Origin: Actinomycetales bacterium UBA1383
GTDB taxonomy: Bacteria; Actinomycetota; Actinomycetes; Actinomycetales; Actinomycetaceae
Direction of reading: 5' to 3'
Assembly: GCA_002305415.1 (NCBI GenBank)
Contig: DBQX01000131.1
Location: 112,391-176,390, forward strand
DNA: 64,000 nucleotides
Of the stretch, positions 61,171-64,000 are shown in pieces. Each line of letters opens with the position of its first letter. Position 1 is the first letter of the stretch. The notes under the pieces are model-generated. The model was not told where the DNA came from. It ran no database searches and was given only the letters and a program-made list of their open reading frames with translations. A program made the position numbers and the translations under genes.

Positions 61171-61258
61171 GTCTCCTCCTGTCGTCGTCCCACCACGCGC
61201 GGGACCTATGTCCTTGATACCCCCATCCGGTGTGACGTGCATCTCAGGAGGAACGCCC

Positions 61259-62170
61259 TCAGTCGGTACCGGCCACCAGGCGGTCGCGCGTCAGGTCGCC
61301 GAGCACCGTCAGGATCAGTGCGACATCGTCCGGCGGGTTCCTGCTCCAGGCGGCCTGGAGCGGGATGTGGAGCGCGGGGTCAAGTGGCAGGGAGACGAGC
61401 ACCCCGCGTGCCTCCTGCTGGGCGAAGTCGGCGGGCACGAGCGCGAACGCCCGCGCGTCCTGGAGGAAGTAGGACCATGAGCCGGAGATCCGGGACGTGC
61501 CCATGAGAACCAGCGGCTCGAGACCGCGGGAGCGACACGCGTCCAGCAGGAAGTCGTAATAGATGGGACTCCGCTCCCGCGGCCAGAGCAGGAGCGGGAC
61601 GTTCGCGAGCCGCCGCAGGTCGACGTGCGGCACTCCCCCAGGAACCAGTGCGCGATGCAGGAGCACGCGGATCTCGTCGCGGCCCAGGTCACGAGTGACC
61701 GCGCGGCCCGGCTCGCCGATAAGGTGTCCGATCCCGAGGTCCGCCCGGCCCGTCTCGACCGCAGCCAGGACCTCCCCGGTCTCCACCTCGAGGACCTCCA
61801 TCGAGACTCCCAGGTCGTGGTCGTCGACGGCGCGGAGGATCTCGGGGAGCAGGCGGTTCACGATGCTGGGCGACGCCGCCACCCTCACCACCCGACGGGC
61901 CTCGCGTGCGGCGGCCCGTGCCGCCGCCCCGAACCGCTCGGCCTGTTCCAGGACGGCCGCGGCGTGGGGCCGCAGCACCTCGCCCGCACGGGTCAGGGTT
62001 GTGCCGCCCGCCGACCTGGCGAACAGCGGGGCTCCCACTGCCTGTTCGAGCCGACGCACCTCCTTGCTGATCGTGGGCTGCGCGATCCCAAGCCGTGCGG
62101 CCGCACGACCGAAGTTCAGCTCCTCTGCGACGGCGTGGAAGGCGCGCAGCTGACTGAGTGTCGCGTCCAT
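61259..62170 (-). CDS. LysR-family transcriptional regulator
   Basis: A 303-residue LysR regulator. The N-terminal HTH is LSQLRAFHAVAEELNFGRAAARLGIAQPTISKEVRRLEQAVGAPLF (seen in parts), followed by the effector-binding domain (RRVVRVAASPSIVNRLLPEIL). The start is put at the ATG 62170 because TAGACT ends six bases before it, a leaderless fit; an ATG two codons further upstream (62176) lies in the -10 box. It is divergent from psuG, with 94 bases between, and on the same side as the SDR-ALDH pair (16 bases past the SDR start region), so it may act on either. Confidence 0.9.
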   Translation of the reverse strand: MDATLSQLRAFHAVAEELNFGRAAARLGIAQPTISKEVRRLEQAVGAPLFARSAGGTTLTRAGEVLRPHAAAVLEQAERFGAAARAAAREARRVVRVAASPSIVNRLLPEILRAVDDHDLGVSMEVLEVETGEVLAAVETGRADLGIGHLIGEPGRAVTRDLGRDEIRVLLHRALVPGGVPHVDLRRLANVPLLLWPRERSPIYYDFLLDACRSRGLEPLVLMGTSRISGSWSYFLQDARAFALVPADFAQQEARGVLVSLPLDPALHIPLQAAWSRNPPDDVALILTVLGDLTRDRLVAGTD

Positions 62171-62171
62171 A

Positions 62172-62186
62172 GCCATAGTCTATGGC
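62172..62186. promoter_or_regulatory. Autoregulatory dyad and -10 box at the LysR gene
   Basis: GCCATAG (62172-62178) and CTATGGC (62180-62186) form a perfect dyad around one base, and the -10 box TAGACT (minus, 62182-62177) lies inside it, six bases before the LysR start codon. It is a likely LysR binding site for self-repression. Confidence 0.5.
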
Positions 62187-62226
62187 AACTGTCTGCACGG
62201 TGATTGAGGTGCATCACCCGGCTCCG

Positions 62227-62232
62227 TAGCCT
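62227..62232 (+). promoter_or_regulatory. Candidate -10 box of psuG
   Basis: TAGCCT (TANNNT) lies 32 bases before the psuG ATG at 62265. Confidence 0.35.
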
Positions 62233-62264
62233 TGGGGGAAGTTCTCGACGAGGAGAGGAATCAG

Positions 62265-63173
62265 ATGCCGACCCCCACCCTGCTGATCGCCGACCCAGTG
62301 CAGGAAGCGCTCGCCGATGGCGTCCCCGTGGTCGCCCTCGAGTCGACGATCTTCACTCACGGCCTGCCCCGCCCGCGGAATGTCGAGACGGCCCTGCGTG
62401 CCGAGGAGATCGTCAGGGCGGGCGGCGCGGTGCCCGCCACGATCGGCGTGGTCCGGGGCTGGCCCGTCGTCGGACTGACACCGATCGAGATCGAGGAACT
62501 CGCCTACGACAACCACGTCCTCAAGGCCTCGATCCGCGACCTTGCCCACCTTGCCGTGACGAAGAAGAACGCAGGGACCACCATCGCCTCGACGGCCTTC
62601 CTGGCGCGGGCGGCGGGCATCGACGTCTTCGCCACCGGTGGACTCGGCGGGGTCCACCACGGCGCCTCGGAGACGTTCGACGAGTCCGCCGACATGGTCG
62701 CCCTCTCCCAGATCCCGATCGTGCTGGTGAGCTCCGGGGCGAAGGCGGTCCTGGACATCCGTGCCACCCTCGAACGCTTCGAGACCTACTCCGTCCCCGT
62801 CGTGGGCTACCGGACCAGCCGCTACCCGGGCTTCTACGTCGCGGACTCGGGCTACGACCTGTCGGCACGCGTGGAGTCCGCCGCCGACGTCGCCACGATG
62901 GCCACCGCGCAGAAGGCCCTGGGGGTGCGCAGCGCGATCCTGGTCGCGAACCCGATCCCGCTCGAGGATCAACTGGACCCCCAGGAGCTCGACGTGGTGC
63001 TGCAGCGGGCGTGGGCGGCGGCCGAGGAGGACGGCATCACCGGGCAGGCCTCCACGCCGTTCCTGCTCGACTTCATCCGGATGGCCACCGCAGGCCGGAG
63101 CCTGGACGCGAACGTGGCGCTCTACGAGAACAACGTCCGCCTCGCGGTGGAGATCGCCACGGAGCTGCCCTGA
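62265..63173 (+). CDS. psuG: Pseudouridine-5'-phosphate glycosidase
   Basis: Splits pseudouridine 5'-phosphate into uracil and ribose 5-phosphate in nucleoside salvage; 302 residues. VVALESTIFTHGLPRPRN near 20-37 carries the catalytic Glu-Ser-Thr and GGLGGVHHGASETFDESADM is the metal-binding block with Lys in KNAGTTIAST; the family signature is complete. AGGAGAGG lies before the ATG at 62265. Its stop shares a base with the kinase start (TGATG), so both steps of pseudouridine breakdown are translated together. Confidence 0.95.
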   Translation: MPTPTLLIADPVQEALADGVPVVALESTIFTHGLPRPRNVETALRAEEIVRAGGAVPATIGVVRGWPVVGLTPIEIEELAYDNHVLKASIRDLAHLAVTKKNAGTTIASTAFLARAAGIDVFATGGLGGVHHGASETFDESADMVALSQIPIVLVSSGAKAVLDIRATLERFETYSVPVVGYRTSRYPGFYVADSGYDLSARVESAADVATMATAQKALGVRSAILVANPIPLEDQLDPQELDVVLQRAWAAAEEDGITGQASTPFLLDFIRMATAGRSLDANVALYENNVRLAVEIATELP

Positions 63174-64000
63174 TGCTGGGGGTGATCGGCGACGTCGTAC
63201 AGGACGTCGTCGTCTGGCAACTGGAGGAGGTTCGCCACGCCACGGACACGCGGTCCGAGGTGCGCATGACGCGCGGCGGGTCCGCGGCGAACGTGGCGGC
63301 CTTCGCCGCCCCGCGCTACCCCACCCGCTTCATCGGGTGCGTGGGTGACGACCTCGGCGGGCTCGTGCTGACACGGGACCTGGAGCGGCACGGCGTGGAC
63401 GTGCGGATGCAGGTGCGCGGCACCACGGGGATGATCGTGGTGCTCATCGACCGGGCCGGGGAACGGCTGATGTTCCCCAGCCGGGGCGCCTCCACGATGC
63501 TGCAGGCCGTGGACCCGGCATGGCTGGACGATCTCGAGGTCCTCCACGTCACCGCGTACTCCTTCGAGGAGGGCAGCACCGCGGCGGCCGTGCGCGGCGC
63601 GATCCGCGAGCATCAGCGCCGCGGCGGGAGGGTCTCGCTGGACGTGTCCTCAGTGGGAATGATCGACCACTTTGGTGTGGGGGCGTTCCTCGACCTCATG
63701 GCAGATGTGCGGCCCGACGTCATCTCCGCGAACAGGGACGAGTCACGCCACCTCGGTCTCTCGGACGCCGCGCAGCCAGGCCCGAACCTCGCTCGCTTCG
63801 GCAACGCCGTGCTGCTGACCCGGCAGGGCAGGGAGTCGACCCACGTGTTTCGTGCGGGCACGCACCTGGCAGCCGTCCCCGTCACCGCGATCGAGCGTGT
63901 CCGGGACCTGACCGGTGCGGGAGATGCGTTCAACGCTGGCTTCCTCACCTCGTGGCTGCAGGGCGCGGATCTCGTGGCGAGCTGTCTCGCGGGCCACGCC
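63173..64000 (+). CDS. psuK: PfkB-family sugar kinase, probable pseudouridine kinase (3' end beyond window)
   Basis: The first 276 codons of a PfkB kinase; the frame is open to the window end. The N-terminus MLGVIGDVVQDVVVW gives the first strand, then MTRGGSAANVAAFAA (substrate-binding GGSAAN), GDDLGGLVL, and the catalytic Asp in DLTGAGDAFNAGFL (anion hole GAGD). Because it directly follows psuG, pseudouridine kinase is the most likely role, supplying pseudouridine 5'-phosphate for PsuG; PfkB kinases are hard to assign from sequence alone. The last 20-40 residues are not seen. Confidence 0.88.
   Translation, partial: MLGVIGDVVQDVVVWQLEEVRHATDTRSEVRMTRGGSAANVAAFAAPRYPTRFIGCVGDDLGGLVLTRDLERHGVDVRMQVRGTTGMIVVLIDRAGERLMFPSRGASTMLQAVDPAWLDDLEVLHVTAYSFEEGSTAAAVRGAIREHQRRGGRVSLDVSSVGMIDHFGVGAFLDLMADVRPDVISANRDESRHLGLSDAAQPGPNLARFGNAVLLTRQGRESTHVFRAGTHLAAVPVTAIERVRDLTGAGDAFNAGFLTSWLQGADLVASCLAGHA

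Noticed and set aside
1..64000. CRISPR array, IS element, prophage or att site
   Set aside because: No regularly spaced repeats, transposase or integrase motifs, or tRNA-flanked direct repeats were seen.
1..64000. tRNA or rRNA genes
   Set aside because: No T-loop GGTTCGANTCC-type pattern in a cloverleaf context was noticed in the gaps; a tRNA scan would be decisive.

Overview
The window is chromosomal DNA from a high-GC Gram-positive bacterium, almost certainly an actinobacterium. GC is around 70% by eye (not counted), GTG starts are frequent, and many promoters look like an extended TANNNT -10 box, several of them 6-7 bases before a start codon (leaderless type). The gene content fits a facultative or anaerobic, sugar-using member of the Propionibacteriaceae/Micrococcales range: a fructose PTS locus arranged as in Corynebacterium, pyruvate:ferredoxin oxidoreductase, a DMSO-type reductase, malic enzyme, PFK of the long actinobacterial type, a membrane pyrophosphatase and carbamate kinase. 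The genus is an inference. Coding density is very high. No intergenic gap exceeds about 250 bases, and I found no tRNA, rRNA, insertion sequence, prophage or CRISPR array.

Layout. 1-8063: a partial P-type ATPase, ptsI, and the divergent fruR-fruK-fruA-ptsH operon, closed by a strong hairpin. 8136-16768: one continuous block coupling molybdate sensing and uptake (HTH-TOBE protein, modABC) to a Tat-exported DMSO/TMAO-type molybdoenzyme (dmsABC), its TorD chaperone and an unusual Fe-S/zinc-ribbon protein. 16900-25910: mixed housekeeping genes (two unknowns, a PEBP-family protein, malic enzyme, an epimerase with a membrane protein, a secreted alpha/beta hydrolase, PFK, an S66 peptidase). 25928-31568: argG under an ArgR-like operator, an M20 amidohydrolase with an MFS transporter, and an MscS channel. 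31637-40688: an alpha-glucoside/xyloside locus with two GH31 glycosidases flanking a ROK repressor and an ABC importer that lacks its ATPase.

40685-47356: membrane pyrophosphatase, an unknown protein, RNase Z, a proline-rich lipoprotein, an MFS protein and a small membrane protein. 47415-52018: nifJ fused by overlap to a dihydroorotate-dehydrogenase-like gene. 51999-57931: a frameshifted K+ channel, a membrane protein, a VapBC pair, a hydrolase, arcC, an intact K+ channel, and an ArsR-TrxB-atypical thioredoxin operon. 58041-64000: a PARG-like hydrolase, aldehyde dehydrogenase with an SDR, a LysR regulator and a pseudouridine catabolic pair (psuG, and psuK cut by the window end).

The most unusual item is the redox operon at 56365-57931. 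Its thioredoxin-fold protein has lost CGPC and carries a C-x6-C pattern, yet it is translated just ahead of a normal thioredoxin reductase and sits behind a clean inverted repeat suited to its own ArsR regulator. Also notable are the Cys-to-Ser ferredoxin at the end of the DMSO-reductase operon, the altered PFK active-site loop, and the poly-G frameshift in the small potassium channel.
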